Source: Centropus unirufus
Lineage: Eukaryota; Chordata; Aves; Cuculiformes; Centropidae
DNA length: 64,000 nucleotides
Direction: 5' to 3'
Assembly (NCBI GenBank): GCA_013397695.1
Contig: VYZI01000003.1
Span: forward strand, 2,963,696-3,027,695
Below the pieces are notes generated by a model, which was given only the letters and a program-made list of their open reading frames with translations, did not search any database and was not told where the DNA came from. How positions within the stretch are numbered: the first letter of the stretch is position 1; each line of letters starts with the position of its first letter. Below are positions 52,501 to 63,310 of the stretch, piece after piece. The position numbers and the translations under genes are program-made.

Positions 52501-55500
52501 ACATTCTGGTGCACGTACTCTTTATTTCCACTAAGAAATGGAGATTCCAGAATTAAACACGGGCCTCTAATGAACTCTTACGCATTCAGTGTACCAAAGC
52601 AAAAACTCTTTCCAGACTTTTCCTGATGGTTTCCTTTTTGTTCATCCCAGGATCTGTTAGTCCACATAGCCATGGCACTACCAGGATGGCACACTGCAAG
52701 CTGGCTATTGGCAGTGAACCACAAAGAGTATTTTGGAATTTTTCAGGATAATCTCCCAATTTGCTTGTGTGCTTGACGTTTTTTGACACCTTATATGTTG
52801 CTTTGGTCTTATTTTCATGACTGCTCTTGTAGCACAGGGGTGTTTTATGCATTAATGCAAGCTGCTGACAGACACCAAAGGGAATACATCACCTAGCTTT
52901 CACATGCTAAGGCTCATTCTGTTTTAAAAGGAGAGAAAGAGGGTCCTCTGGAGGATGAGCCAGAATGAGAGCCAAATTTTGGCCTCTCCAGTCATCCCAC
53001 CGCTCTGAGTCACTGTCTGGAGGATCCCATCTCTCCCTGTTAACTAGCACAGCCACTGTTCTGACTTTTGAAAGCTGAACCAGTGAGGTGTTAAGGCTTA
53101 GTGTTCCCTCAGAAAACATTTGTAACAGGAGATTCATAGTACCATTCTGCAACAACTGGGCAACAAAAAGGACCATGGTAAAACAGCATGATGAAATGTA
53201 TAACTGTAAATTGAATATTAAACATGGAAAGCCAAGAAATAGAGCATATTCAGATGCACATCATTAGGCTTCAATAGACAGGTGTCTAACTCCTACCCCT
53301 CCATAAGACTGAACAGCCCTCTGGAGGCACCCTCAGCTGCCCAGCAAGGATTTAGAGAACACAGCTTAAAGTAGTGTGGATATTTCCTTTAGTTCCTATT
53401 TGCACTAAAACATTTTATTTTTACTGTAGTCATTGCAGTGATTTCACCTACTCTAGAAGATAAGTCCTTTGCTACAAATTATTTTTCACCTGGAAACACA
53501 AAGTCACTCAGACTGTTAAATGTTTAATAACTTCTCTGAAAGTAGAGTCCTACAAAATGTTACTAGTTTTGGTCCCTCTGATCAATTCTAACCACTTTTT
53601 ACAGCTGTTTTTAAGATCTGTCTGGGCTGGTATCTAATAAAATTAATCAAAATATGTGCTTGTGAGGCAAATGCCTTACCAGAAGTCAAGAACACTAAAG
53701 CATAGCAGAAGAGCAACCAAAAGTATAGCACTATGAGGAAAAGATAGGAGGCCTACTTGTACAAAATCCTGCTAAGCAAATTAATTCCACATTTACTCTC
53801 TATATCCCGGTAGATGGAACTTGAATTAACTATACTCCATCTTGCCTGTGCATGAAGGTAGGCTAGCAGTTCCACCACTCCCTTAGATCACCTAGAGAGG
53901 CGGTGCAAACCCTTGTCCTTGTAGGTTCACTAGACTCAAACAGACAAAGCCATGGCTGATGTGATGCAGTGCTGGAAACAGTCCTGCTTCAAAAAGGAGG
54001 CTGGATGAAATGATTTCCAGAGGTCCCTTACTACCTTCATGCTTAGGATCATACCATTCCTTTATATTTTTAAGTAATCCACAGCTGGGAACCACCCTGT
54101 TTTTCCAAGTCCATCTTTCAACAGGAACTACTGATTTTAATGTTGTATTCATGTAGTATAACCCAGCAATGGAGTAAGTAAAATCGACACTAAACATTTT
54201 CAATGCCTTTTACTTGTTGTTGAGGTTCCTCTCCTTAATATAAAAGCAACTTTTACACCTGGTCCTCACCAGCCCTTTGGACGTTGCTCTTGTCAGACTC
54301 AGAGGCTGACCACGTATGGTCATTACTGAAAATTTAGTATGGTGGCAGCTCATTGAATGTGGCATAAATGGCCTTTCTGCTCACTCACAGAATGGCATGA
54401 ACGTTGATAAGCTAGATTACATAGAAGAGAGGGGAGGGCGAAAGAAGACAGACTGCCCCACTCTTAAAGCCTGGACATCTACTACCATGCAATTATTTCC
54501 CATAAACATGTCCTTAAAGGTATCAGCTCTTGACATCTGACTGTACAATAGCTAAGTTACACTGAAGCAGCAAATTTTAATTGACTTTGGCAGCAGATTT
54601 CCTAATCTTCCTTCTATTTGAACATTTCACTAATGAGCAGGACTGACGTGAGTTCTGGGAAACCATCTGAAAAAATGACTATATAATTGTGGTTTATTGG
54701 CTTTGTCATTCCATTTATAACACGACTAATGGTATTAGTATTACAGAACAAAAGCATCAAGGTTTACTAGTAGAAATATCAATAAAAATAGCACTGTTAC
54801 TAGGAGAGTGGCGTGGTTAGGAATACCACAGTTTCTAGAGTTTTGATATCACATCGCAGATAGCATTTGGACAAAGGGTTTAAGATGATGATAGACTGCA
54901 AAACCATTTGAAAATTTTAACTAAAGGTCAGGAGAGGTAAGAGTCTGAAAAAAAGAGACAAAGAGGAGTCTTGGTTGTTAAGTAGTTTTTTTTAAGCACT
55001 TCAGTAGACATTACTAACCTTTCCTGAGGCCAATAGCTAGAAGTAGAGCCACCACTGCTACCTCTGGTAGGCAAGCCCTGACTACACCAAGGGTAAGAAA
55101 TAATACCCATTTCACATCAGCATTATGTGAAATGTATGTATATGAAAATGGGTTTATGTGTGTGTGGTTTGACCTGCCTGATTAATTTAAGCAGCAAAGG
55201 AAGAAATTATAAATATTCTTTCCAATTTTGAAGGCACTATTTTTGGAAATAAAAAAAACTCCAATAGACCACATATAGAAATTTGTACCTAGTCCTCAAA
55301 TGGTAAAATGTTATATTCCTTCATTCTCACATGGCTCTCCATCCACATATGAGAGCATATGACTATAACACTCAGCTTCAACATCACCTTGTAACATTGC
55401 ACTGTTTACCTTCTAATAATGGTTGGAAAACTCACATATTCTATCAATTTTCCATTCATATGTGTTTTTTTGGTTTTTTGGGTTTTTTTTTTTTTAATTG

Positions 55501-58500
55501 CCAGAAAACCCACAGTCACTTGTCATTTCCACAGAACACACTTATTTTATTTAGTACTACATACATGTCAAAACACTGTTCCCAAACTTCAAGGCCATAT
55601 ATTAACCCTCTAAAGGAAGGGTTAAAATATGCCATGTAGAATTTCTTTTAAAACACCCAGATTCTTTTTTAATACAAAATGAATAAAAGAATTCTGATTA
55701 AACTTCCATTCCTTCTACAAGTTGTGATGTTCTTTAATACGCATGACATTCAACTGAAGAGAAAACTTCATGGAAAGCACTTTAAAAGAAAGTATTAGAT
55801 TAGGCATTGGTGGTGAAGAAAATACATGATATAATTTAGAATTCAGTCCATAGTACACAGCAAGCTGAGATAAAAAGAGCAGTAGAAAGGGAGAGGTACT
55901 GGCTGTTCTCAGGGCACTATCCAAAATGTGCCAGAGACAACAGGAATTCTTATGCTGACCTCAGGAGACTCTGGGTGAGGCTTTTAAGCTTCACAGCGCT
56001 GACAGATACATAAAAAGGCGACAATAAACATTCAAAAGGTCAAATATTTTGGCTTCCAGATGTTGTTGTGCGGCACAGGAACAAAAGGATTTTTACTTAG
56101 CAAGGGGGAATAAATTGTGAATTTGAAAGAGAAGCAGGGAAAGGACAAAACCTGAGGAACAGGCAGGCTTTGCTCTTTAGTACCCAGACACTTTTCTCAT
56201 TCCCAGGTTTGGAACAGATCTCTGCCACAGAAACAGAACTGCTGGTTAACAACATGAAGCAATAATAAGATATTGCGCATAAGCTGGCCCAGCAGGAAAT
56301 TCTCCAGGGAAGCAGCAGTGAGAAAGGAAGCACGTCACCAGTGATGCCCTCATGCAAAGGCCGTAAGTGCATTTTTGAAGGCATATTTTTGTTTCAGCAT
56401 TTTGGTAACTTAATATCACAGTGATTACTGAACTGCCTTACAGAGTGCTGCAAAAAATGTGCCAGAGAAAACTGCCACCTCAGAAATTTGACAAAATGAC
56501 AGAAGGACTGTAGGATAGTGTAGCATAAAGGACTGCAAGAAAGAGAAGCCAACTTTCAGTATCACATTCTTCAGCACTTTTAAGCATATCTTTGATACAG
56601 TAAATCAGACTAAAGAATAGCAAATAAACCAGTAAGAAACTATTTAAACAAAATATTTCTTCTTATACGAAGAAACAAGAAGAATGGGAGAGCTTACTCT
56701 TTCCATAAGAATACATACATATACACACAAATAATAGAGGTAATTATTTTCAGTAATTCATAGTAACTCTCTAGCCTCAATCTGTTGTTTTGTTAAAATA
56801 CTGAAAATGTGCTTTTCACAGTCTTTTTCCATTCAGAAATATGTGTTTAAGAACACATACACACTAACTGTGCACCCCCAAGGCTAGCTGGTTTACAATA
56901 CAACCTACTTCGACGCTCTAGCAAAGAAATTATTTACCGGAGTGAGAGAAGGTACTGAATTTCATTTGGTAATATTAATACAAATTCCCTTCTCCTCTGA
57001 TCTGTGGCTAGAAATGCAGGCAGCGCATTCACATTGATGTTAATATGCTTGCCTAAAGCCCACATGCTTTCTTTGGACATATGCACTGCAAACTCAGCAC
57101 GCCTCAGTGTCCATCAACAGCTGGGTCAGATGGTGAATAACCGCCCAGCTCAACGGGACCATGCATAGAAGCAAGAGAACACGGAACGGTAACAGTGAGA
57201 CTGCAGTGCCTACACCCTGGTGTAAGCTGTAAGCGTGCAGCCACCATAGTGGAGCGCAGTTTTTGTATAATGTATGTGAAGAGGAACATTTTCGAAATAC
57301 AAAAAATCAGAAGAAAATTATTCATGAGATATGCATTGAGCCCAAGCCTTCAAATTTGAAAGAAAAGGCAATTTTGACCCCTATTTTTGAAAACGTTTTT
57401 AAGAGTGAGAGACCACAACTCGTACACAGAGACAGTACTGTTTCTCAGTGGCCCGCAGTCTATGCAGGCTAGTCAAAGAGGCAATCTGTAGGTAAGAAAA
57501 GAGGAACCATTTGCTATGGGAATAAAACAGCTCCACAGGCTCACAAAGTCTTCCGCTGATTTTTAAATGCACAAATGCTTCCTACAAAGCTGCATCTCAG
57601 TTAGCAAAGCACTGCTGCATTACCTGCAGAAGTTCAGCTGGCTGGCTCCTGAAGAAAGGCTGAAGAAAAGCTTGAGCATCTTTACAAAAGGACCATGTAA
57701 CAACTCTTCTTCATAAGGAGAAATTGAAAAGCTGAGCTACTCAGAAGCACGTCCAGGCTGTCTTCGATCCAATGTGCAACTGGCTTAGTATCAAAAGGAT
57801 GTGTATGCAAAAATCAAGGCTAATGCCCCGCCCTAAGTATCTTATTTCCTACTGTCACAGTGGAGCAGCCAAAGGCAGCCTCACTCTTTCCTGTAGCAGC
57901 CACACAGCAGTGGATCCGTGAGCAGATGATTTCTTCATGACATTTAAAATCATGCTCTTTACCTGACTGACAAGGTAAGCGTGCACAGCCACTTCAAAGC
58001 CAAGTGCAACTTAGGAAGAAAACACGCATGACACAGGCAAGTGCTCAATGGCAGCGGAGCCAGACAAAGCGGCTGGGAAGTTTTTTCATCATTTGACCGT
58101 GTGAGTTTTGTGGCCAACATCCAAGCTGAATAAGGGCAGTGGCTCAAGGAAGAGGGGTATACCCATATCAAATGACCAGCAGAACCCCAAATGTGCTAAG
58201 TTTTTAGGGAAGGATTGCACAAAATGGATACTGATACGAAGGCTCAGCTTGCCTAAATAATCCAGAGACTGCATCCATGTCCATTTGGAAGAAACAAAGA
58301 ATATTAAAAATACATTTCATCAGGAATATCAAAGACTAACAGTCTCACTGTGTTTCATATGGACTTAAAAAGCAGAACTGCCAGTTGCAAATAATTGACC
58401 AACACCATTGAGTCTCTGATCCAGTGACTCAAGACAAAAAGGGAGCAGGTCATGACAATTTAAAACTTACATCAACCAGAACCAATAATTTCTTCAAAAG

Positions 58501-61500
58501 AAACTAAGGTAAAATAAAATATTTCTTGCCTTTTGCCAAGTGGTATTTTTTGGTGTTGCCACCATACTTGCAGCAGTGCCATGGTTCCCAAAGGTTCACC
58601 CTATGTAAATCAACATTAATTATACCTAGAAGACCCTGCTGCTCAAATTTAGTGAGAACTCCAAGCCTTTGGTTTACACATTGGGACCAATGTAAGCACC
58701 CAGTGAAAACGGACAACCTCAGAAGCTCTATGGGATCAACGAGGAAACATATAAACAGAATAGGAAAAAAAGAATCAATTCCACCAGAAGAAATCTACTG
58801 ATCCCAACCACTTGGTGTCAGTAATTAAGGAAGAAAGGTAGAGAGCGACTTATCAAAAAGAGGCTAAAGAATAAAGGAATTATTTCAGAGGACAACTCCC
58901 ACTATCTGCAGCTTATCAAGAACCTTTTAGTGTTTAATGCTCCAAGGAAGTTACAGAAAAGACATCTTTCCAAATGCTCATTAGCCTCCTCATCCTGCCA
59001 TCACATTATCACTCATCACAGTACTCATATGCTCACTTCTTCCAAATTTATTACTTGCTAATTTTAAATACACATTCTGCACACATCACCTCTCAGTGAA
59101 GATGGAAAGGGCCTAGCGAAAGGCCAGGAGAAGCAGGTTGGTGACCATATGAGTGGACATGAGAAAAGCAATGAGTGTTATCTATGTGGATTTCTATAAA
59201 ACCTTTGACACTGCCCCCCACCACATGCTCCTCTCCAAATTGGAGAGAGATGGATTTGATGACTAGACTGTTTGGTGGATAAGGAATTGGTTAGATGCAT
59301 TCAGTGGTCAATCACTTCACGTCCAGATGGAGATCTGTGACAACTGGTGTTCCTCAGGGGTCCGTACTGGGACCAGTGTTGTTTAATACCTTCATTGATA
59401 ATATAGACAGTGAGATCAAGTGCACTCTCAGCAAGTTTGTGGATGACATCAAACTGAGTGATGCAGTTGTCACACCAGAAGGATGGGATGTCATCCACAG
59501 GGACCTGGATAAGCTGGAGAAGTGGGCCTGTGTGAACCTTATGAGGTTCAACAAGGCTGAGTGCAAGGTCCTACACCTTGGTCGGCATGATCCAGGCTGA
59601 GGGATGACATGATTGAGATCAGCCCTGCAGAGAAGGAATTGGGGTTGCTGATTAATGAGAAACTCAACATGAGCCCGCATTGTGTGCTCATAGTCCAACT
59701 GTGAGCCAACTGTGTCAAAAGAAACGTGTCCAGCAGGTTGAGGGAGGAGATTCTCCCCCTCTACTCCGTTCTTGTGAGACCCTACCTGGATTTCGTGTCC
59801 AGTTCTGGAATCCCCAACATAAGAAGGATATGGAACTGTTGGAAAGGGTCCAGAGGAGGGCCACAAAGATGATCAGAGGGTTGGAGCACCTCTGCTATGA
59901 GGACAGGCTGAGAGATTTGGGGCTGTTCAACCTGGAGAAGAGAAGGCTCCAAGGAGACCTTCCAGTACCTGAAGGGGGCCTTCACAAAAGCTGGGGATGG
60001 ACTTTTTAGAAGGGCATGTAGTGATAGGATGAGGGTAAAAGGTTTTAAATTGGAAGGGGGAAGATTTAGATTTGACGTTAGAAAGAAATTTTTCATGATG
60101 AGCGTGGTGAAACACTGGATCAGGCTTCCCAGGGAAGCTGTGGATGCCCCTTCCCTGGAAGTGTTCAAAGCCAGGTTGGATGGGACCTTGAGCAGCCTGG
60201 TGTAGTGGGAGGCATCCCTGTCCATGGCAGGGGTATTGCAACTACATGATCCTTAAGGTCCCTTCCAACCCAAACCATTCTATGACTCTATGATTCACTC
60301 AGCCTCTCCATGAAGCTCTTCCTCATGCCCTCCCAAGAAACAGGAACCAGCAGTTGCATAGTGCTGCTGGGGAATTACAAACTGAAGTAGATATACTGTA
60401 ATAAGAATGGACTGTAAGTGAAAAACAGGGAAGAGACATCAGAGAATGAGAAAATCAACTCAGTGACTGTTGCCATGACCTTATAGCAGTGTAAGCCCAC
60501 CAAATCTATCAAACCCAAACCCACGTGCTGGGACAGAGGACAGTGCCTTGGCTGATCCTTGGCTGCGAAAGGTTTGACAACTCGCAGCAGTCAAACTGGG
60601 TACTGCATACCTGGATGGGTGCTGCAGGCAGCTTGAGAAGCATGGGGGAAAAATCAAACTAAATCAACGCAGCATTCACGGAGGAATAAAAGATGAAAAG
60701 ACGAAGTAAAAATACAAGCACTTCTGCTTAAGATGAAGGTTAAGAGGCCAGCATTTTAATCCTCTCTGAAAGACACCTTAAAACTGTCAAGCCATGAGAT
60801 CAGACACACCCAGAGTAAACAAAAAGCTCTGCTGGGACTCAAGACAGCCTGTAGTGTGCAGAGGGCCAACCAGAGTATTGCTGTGGCAGCTCTGTGTTGA
60901 GTAGATCTGAAGAATGTGATAAAAACTGAAGAGACATAATAAAAAGTCAGTAGCCAGGATGAAAGGCTTGTCAACACACACGGAAGGCAAAAACAGAATA
61001 AAAAGCAGTCATTTTGGAGATATTATAAAAATAATGTATTTGTAGAAATCTTCCAAGAATTTTCCTTCTTTATAAGAGGCTAACTCAAACAGGTAAGGTG
61101 GAGGGATTAAAAAGGCATGGGAAAGAGACTTCAGAATTCTTACCACCTGTGTTGTTTGTTTAGTGCTCTGCATTGTGCATTAAACAATAAGCAAATAGGT
61201 CATTCCACTGAGCCTGAATTGTAAAATCTATCCAAGCTAAGAAGGAAATTGTAGACTCAAACATGAATATTGTATTTCTCATCCAAGAAAACTGGCTGTT
61301 CTTGTACACAGTGTTCAATACACTGTTTTCTATAAAAGGAATTTAAAAAAAATCTGATTCACCTTTGTGAAGACACAGTTACATGCTAGTGTTTCTCGCT
61401 GTTCTCAGGAAACGTTTGGCAATTTAAGTACCCTATGAATAAACTAAGAGAAAATCCATTAGTTTGCTCTGAATCTTAATTATGGCAAGAATATAATTCA

Positions 61501-62876
61501 GATTTGTAGACAGAGAATGTGTGCTCTCCAAACTATTAAAACCAAATTTTTAGTCACTAAAATATCTTTAATATTGCAGCACACATGTAGAGCCCAAAGT
61601 GTTCATGTTGTGACTCTCAGTGCCATTAGCCATGTGCATGATGTCATACATGGTGAAGAGTTTCACTGAACTGAAAATTTTACTCACCACTAGAAGGTAT
61701 CTGAGTCATTCACTGCTAGCTGATACACTCAAATTGTACTAAACTCTACAAAGGACTTAAGATAAAAAAATCTGGTTTAAGTTGACCCTGATGTAAAGGG
61801 ACATGCTCATTTTGAAGAGCAAGTGGCACTTTTGTGGTCTGCAGTTGGAGAGCAATAATTTAATTCCGATGTATCACCCAGCCATCGCCCTCTCTGTAGA
61901 GAGGACGTCATCTCCAACTCATGCCTGAAGGCATGCTTTTTAGGAGAAATCTGAATTCTCTAAAACCCAAAATTCACTTCAATACGACAGTGAAAACTTC
62001 ACCTACATATTTGCTGCAATTCACGCACGCAGATCACCACAAAACTAAAAGGAATGCATGTCTGATGCCCTTTATAACAACTGCCCTGTTTTACAGTCTT
62101 TTTGGCTCACAGGCTTTTCAAAATGCCTCAAAACCATGCTGCAGTTTCTAAGGTAAACCTTTTTTCCTTAAAGCGACTTATTCTGCTGCGGTAAAACTGC
62201 CAACTTTTCAGCGGTGGATCGCAGAACCCGAAATGGAAACATCTGCTGTCATTTACGGACACGGATTCAAAGAACGATAGTGGATCTCCCTGGAAAAAAA
62301 TCAATGGTTGCCCTTCCTCATCTGCAAAGAGGGATGTTCGGCAGGGCTCGATGAGATCCCGACGCAGGGATGCTGCGTTTGGGGTCGCCTGCCAAGCCTC
62401 GGGGCTCTGCGGTGGGGCCCACCGGGACCCCCAGGGCGAGGACTGCGGCTTCTGTGTGTGCGTGTGCGGCCGCCCGCGGTACCTGAGCAGAAGCTGTTGC
62501 TGCTGACAGTCCTGCCGGAGCCCGCCGAGGAACTGGGAGGGTTGAACTCCCGCGTCTCCTCTTCCGAAAAGGGCGACTCGGAAGCCGGGGATGCCTTCTG
62601 CTGCGGCCGGAGGACCAGGCGGGGGATGCGGCTTCGGGATGCCTCCTTCTCCAGCTGAGCCTTCTGCTCCTGCTCGGGAAGGGACACCCCGCCGTCAGGG
62701 ACCCCTCGGATGCGCCCTCCTCCTTCCCCCATCCTGGCAGGGGCAGGCAAAATCCGCAGGGGCGGGGGATGGCCGGGATTTAACTGCCGCTGCCGCTCCT
62801 CTCCCTGCGTCCCGACCCACCGCCACCTTCTCCATCCCCGGCTCCTCACCTTGCTGCTCTCCCGCAAGGGCCCCAT
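24498..62876 (-). CDS. SYBU: SYBU (syntabulin), whole coding span (7 coding exons, 654 aa)
   Basis: Join on the minus strand: 62876-62850, 62669-62483, 48228-48031, 30411-30309, 27891-27688, 26728-26579, 25593-24498. The total is 1965 bases, all junctions in phase, 654 residues (human about 663). The layout is a basic/Ser-rich N-terminus (SRSRIPRL near 20-30, SNSFCS near 66-71), a Ser-rich linker to about 260, a coiled coil at about 269-373, a Ser/acidic region, and a C-terminal membrane segment at 598-617. Known role: adaptor linking kinesin-1 (KIF5B) to syntaxin-1-bearing vesicles and mitochondria for axonal transport. In human it also lies next to EBAG9, tail to tail. Alternative first exons exist in mammals and could be missed in the long introns here. 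Confidence 0.96.
25594..26578 (-). other. SYBU intron between coding exons 6 and 7
   Basis: A 985-bp GT-AG intron with no feature beyond the splice sites. Confidence 0.9.
26579..26728 (-). CDS. SYBU: SYBU exon 6
   Basis: Acceptor TTTCTTTCCAG precedes 26728; donor AG|GTATAT follows 26579. The 150 bases complete Arg240, encode residues 241-289 and give two bases of Arg290. AEQYLTPLQQKEVTVRHLKT starts the coiled coil, a block almost unchanged from mammals. Confidence 0.96.
26729..27687 (-). other. SYBU intron with GC donor (between exons 5 and 6)
   Basis: A 959-bp intron whose donor reads AG|GCAAGTC on the minus strand, at 27688/27687, and whose acceptor is a normal CAG. No GT donor fits the reading frame and protein alignment, so this is a GC-AG intron. 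Otherwise nothing is recognised in it. Confidence 0.85.
27688..27891 (-). CDS. SYBU: SYBU exon 5
   Basis: Acceptor TTTCCCTCCAG precedes 27891; donor AG|GCAAGT follows 27688. The 204 bases complete Asn172, encode residues 173-239 and give two bases of Arg240. This Ser/Pro/Asn-rich linker includes ASREKDSLSTLCKNQLSPAN and SSNSDSYRGSDCSPVM, matching mammalian syntabulin. Confidence 0.93.
27892..30308 (-). other. SYBU intron between exons 4 and 5
   Basis: A 2.4-kb GT-AG intron. A 14-T run lies at 29758-29771. No exon or repeat family is recognised. Confidence 0.85.
30309..30411 (-). CDS. SYBU: SYBU exon 4
   Basis: Acceptor TTTTCCTTTCCAG precedes 30411; donor CGCAA|GTAAGC follows 30309. The 103 bases complete Gly138, encode SEADFSSSSSSGSISAPEVH and onward (residues 139-171), and give two bases of Asn172. 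It is too short to be seen as an open frame but aligns with the human SEADFSSSSSTGSISAPEVH block. Confidence 0.95.
36290..36560. promoter_or_regulatory. Candidate conserved non-coding element in SYBU intron
   Basis: An AT-rich, non-repetitive stretch dense in homeodomain-type cores: TTATTTATCTTGAT, GAATTAATCAC, and TTAATGCAAATTATTAAG with the perfect octamer ATGCAAAT at 36485-36492. This composition is typical of vertebrate conserved non-coding elements. Conservation was not tested. Confidence 0.25.
42392..42450 (+). repeat. ACC-rich simple-repeat tract
   Basis: Irregular ACC/CCA triplets over about 60 bases (CTACCACCCCACCACCATCC and following). It is a degenerate trinucleotide repeat. Confidence 0.6.
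48031..48228 (-). CDS. SYBU: SYBU exon 3
   Basis: Acceptor TTTTTCTCTTCAG precedes 48228; donor CCTG|GTGAGT follows 48031. The 198 bases complete Asp72, encode residues 73-137 and give one base of Gly138. DTGCPSSQSVSPVKTPSDAG is identical to the mammalian protein; RYKKETKTNLVKPG ends the exon. The first ATG-like reading in the open frame is intronic and not used. Confidence 0.96.
53885..54045 (+). repeat. Diverged CR1 3'UTR remnant
   Basis: CTAGAGAGGCGGTG, CAGACAAAGCCATGGCTGAT, CCTGCTTCAAAAAGGAGGCT and GGATGAAATGATTTCCAGAG followed by GTCCCTTACTACC track the 3' end of older CR1 subfamilies. The match is eroded and the terminal octamers are not visible. Confidence 0.65.
55463..55495. repeat. 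T-rich tract
   Basis: T-runs interrupted by GG/GGG and ending in 13 Ts. Low complexity. Confidence 0.8.
59135..60297 (+). repeat. CR1 LINE, 5'-truncated copy with 3' tail
   Basis: The longest CR1 in the window. The frame from 59295 reads TTGVPQGSVLGPVLFNTFID, then KFVDDIKLSDAV where the catalytic ADD is altered to VDD, then NLMRFNKAECKVLHLGRHDP. Later frames give GFRVQFWNPQHKKDMELLER and MIRGLEHLCYEDRLRDLGLF. The 3'UTR is complete to CCTTCCAACCCAAACCATTC and TATGACTCTATGATTC near 60296. Frameshifts and stops make it inactive. It lies antisense to SYBU. Confidence 0.95.
62483..62669 (-). CDS. SYBU: SYBU exon 2
   Basis: Acceptor CCTTCCCGAGCAG precedes 62669; donor TCAG|GTACCG follows 62483. 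The 187 bases encode residues 10-71, EQKAQLEKEASRSRIPRLVL to RTVSSNSFCS, plus one base of Asp72. SRSRIPRL, SPASESPFSEEE and RTVSSNSFCS match mammalian syntabulin. The region is strongly GC-rich. Confidence 0.92.
62670..62849 (-). other. SYBU intron 1 (180 bp, stop-free and in frame)
   Basis: Inferred from AAG|GTGAGG at 62850/62849 and CGAGCAG|GAGCAG at 62670/62669. Removal joins residues MGPLRESSK to EQKAQLEK, which fits mammalian proteins that go from MGPLRESK to a short variable segment and then SRSRIPR. The length is a multiple of three and no stop occurs, so a retained form would add 60 residues. Confidence 0.75.
62850..62876 (-). CDS. SYBU: SYBU exon 1 (start codon)
   Basis: Encodes MGPLRESSK, nearly identical to the mammalian N-terminus. 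The start has G at -3 and G at +4. An in-frame TGA nine bases upstream (62883-62885) rules out an N-terminal extension. Donor AAG|GTGAGG follows. Confidence 0.88.
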
Positions 62877-63009
62877 CGCTCCTCAATCACCGCGCAGCCG
62901 GGCACCGACACCTGGCATGGGAGAGAGGGATGCGCTCAGCCCCGGCTGCTGCTGCCGCTGCGGCGCTGGGGGTGGCGGAGCCCGGCCCCGCCGCCGCTCC
63001 CCGCCCCGA

Positions 63010-63015
63010 CACGTG
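63010..63015. promoter_or_regulatory. E-box CACGTG in SYBU promoter
   Basis: A perfect CACGTG palindrome about 135 bases upstream of the SYBU start codon, within the CpG island. It is a candidate site for USF/MYC-type bHLH factors; binding is not shown. Confidence 0.45.
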
Positions 63016-63310
63016 GTGCCGCCGCCGCTGCCCGCCCCGCGGGCGCTGGGCAGGTGCGGGGAGGGGGGTCCGCATCCCCGGAGGGGCACGCAGCGCCCCG
63101 GTGCCTGTGCCCGCGGGCTGCCCCGGGGGGACGGCTCCCTGCCCGCTTCCTGCACACTCACTGCGCGTCCCGGGGTGCAAAAGGCTGCAAGGGAGGCAAA
63201 CATGTCAAAATCTGGGCAGTGGGAGCGCGAACTGCCCGGATTTACAGATTTCACGCTGCGGCGCCAACCCAGAGGGCAGATGTGACCAGTGCAAAAGCCG
63301 TGGCTGCGCA

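Larger units (their letters stand above)
48229..62482 (-). other. SYBU intron between exons 2 and 3 (14.3 kb)
   Basis: A GT-AG intron (donor TCAG|GTACCG at 62483/62482). It holds two plus-strand CR1 remnants (53885-54045 and 59135-60297) and a T-rich tract (55463-55495). Elsewhere nothing is recognised. Alternative SYBU promoters, known in mammals, could lie here but I see no CpG island. Confidence 0.75.
62330..63310 (-). promoter_or_regulatory. SYBU: SYBU CpG-island promoter and 5'UTR
   Basis: Dense CpG across about 1 kb in contrast to AT-rich flanks. It covers coding exons 1-2 and extends some 430 bases upstream of the start codon, where the 5'UTR and transcription start should be. A CACGTG E-box lies at 63010-63015. 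No TATA box is evident. The exact start site cannot be set from sequence. Confidence 0.8.
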
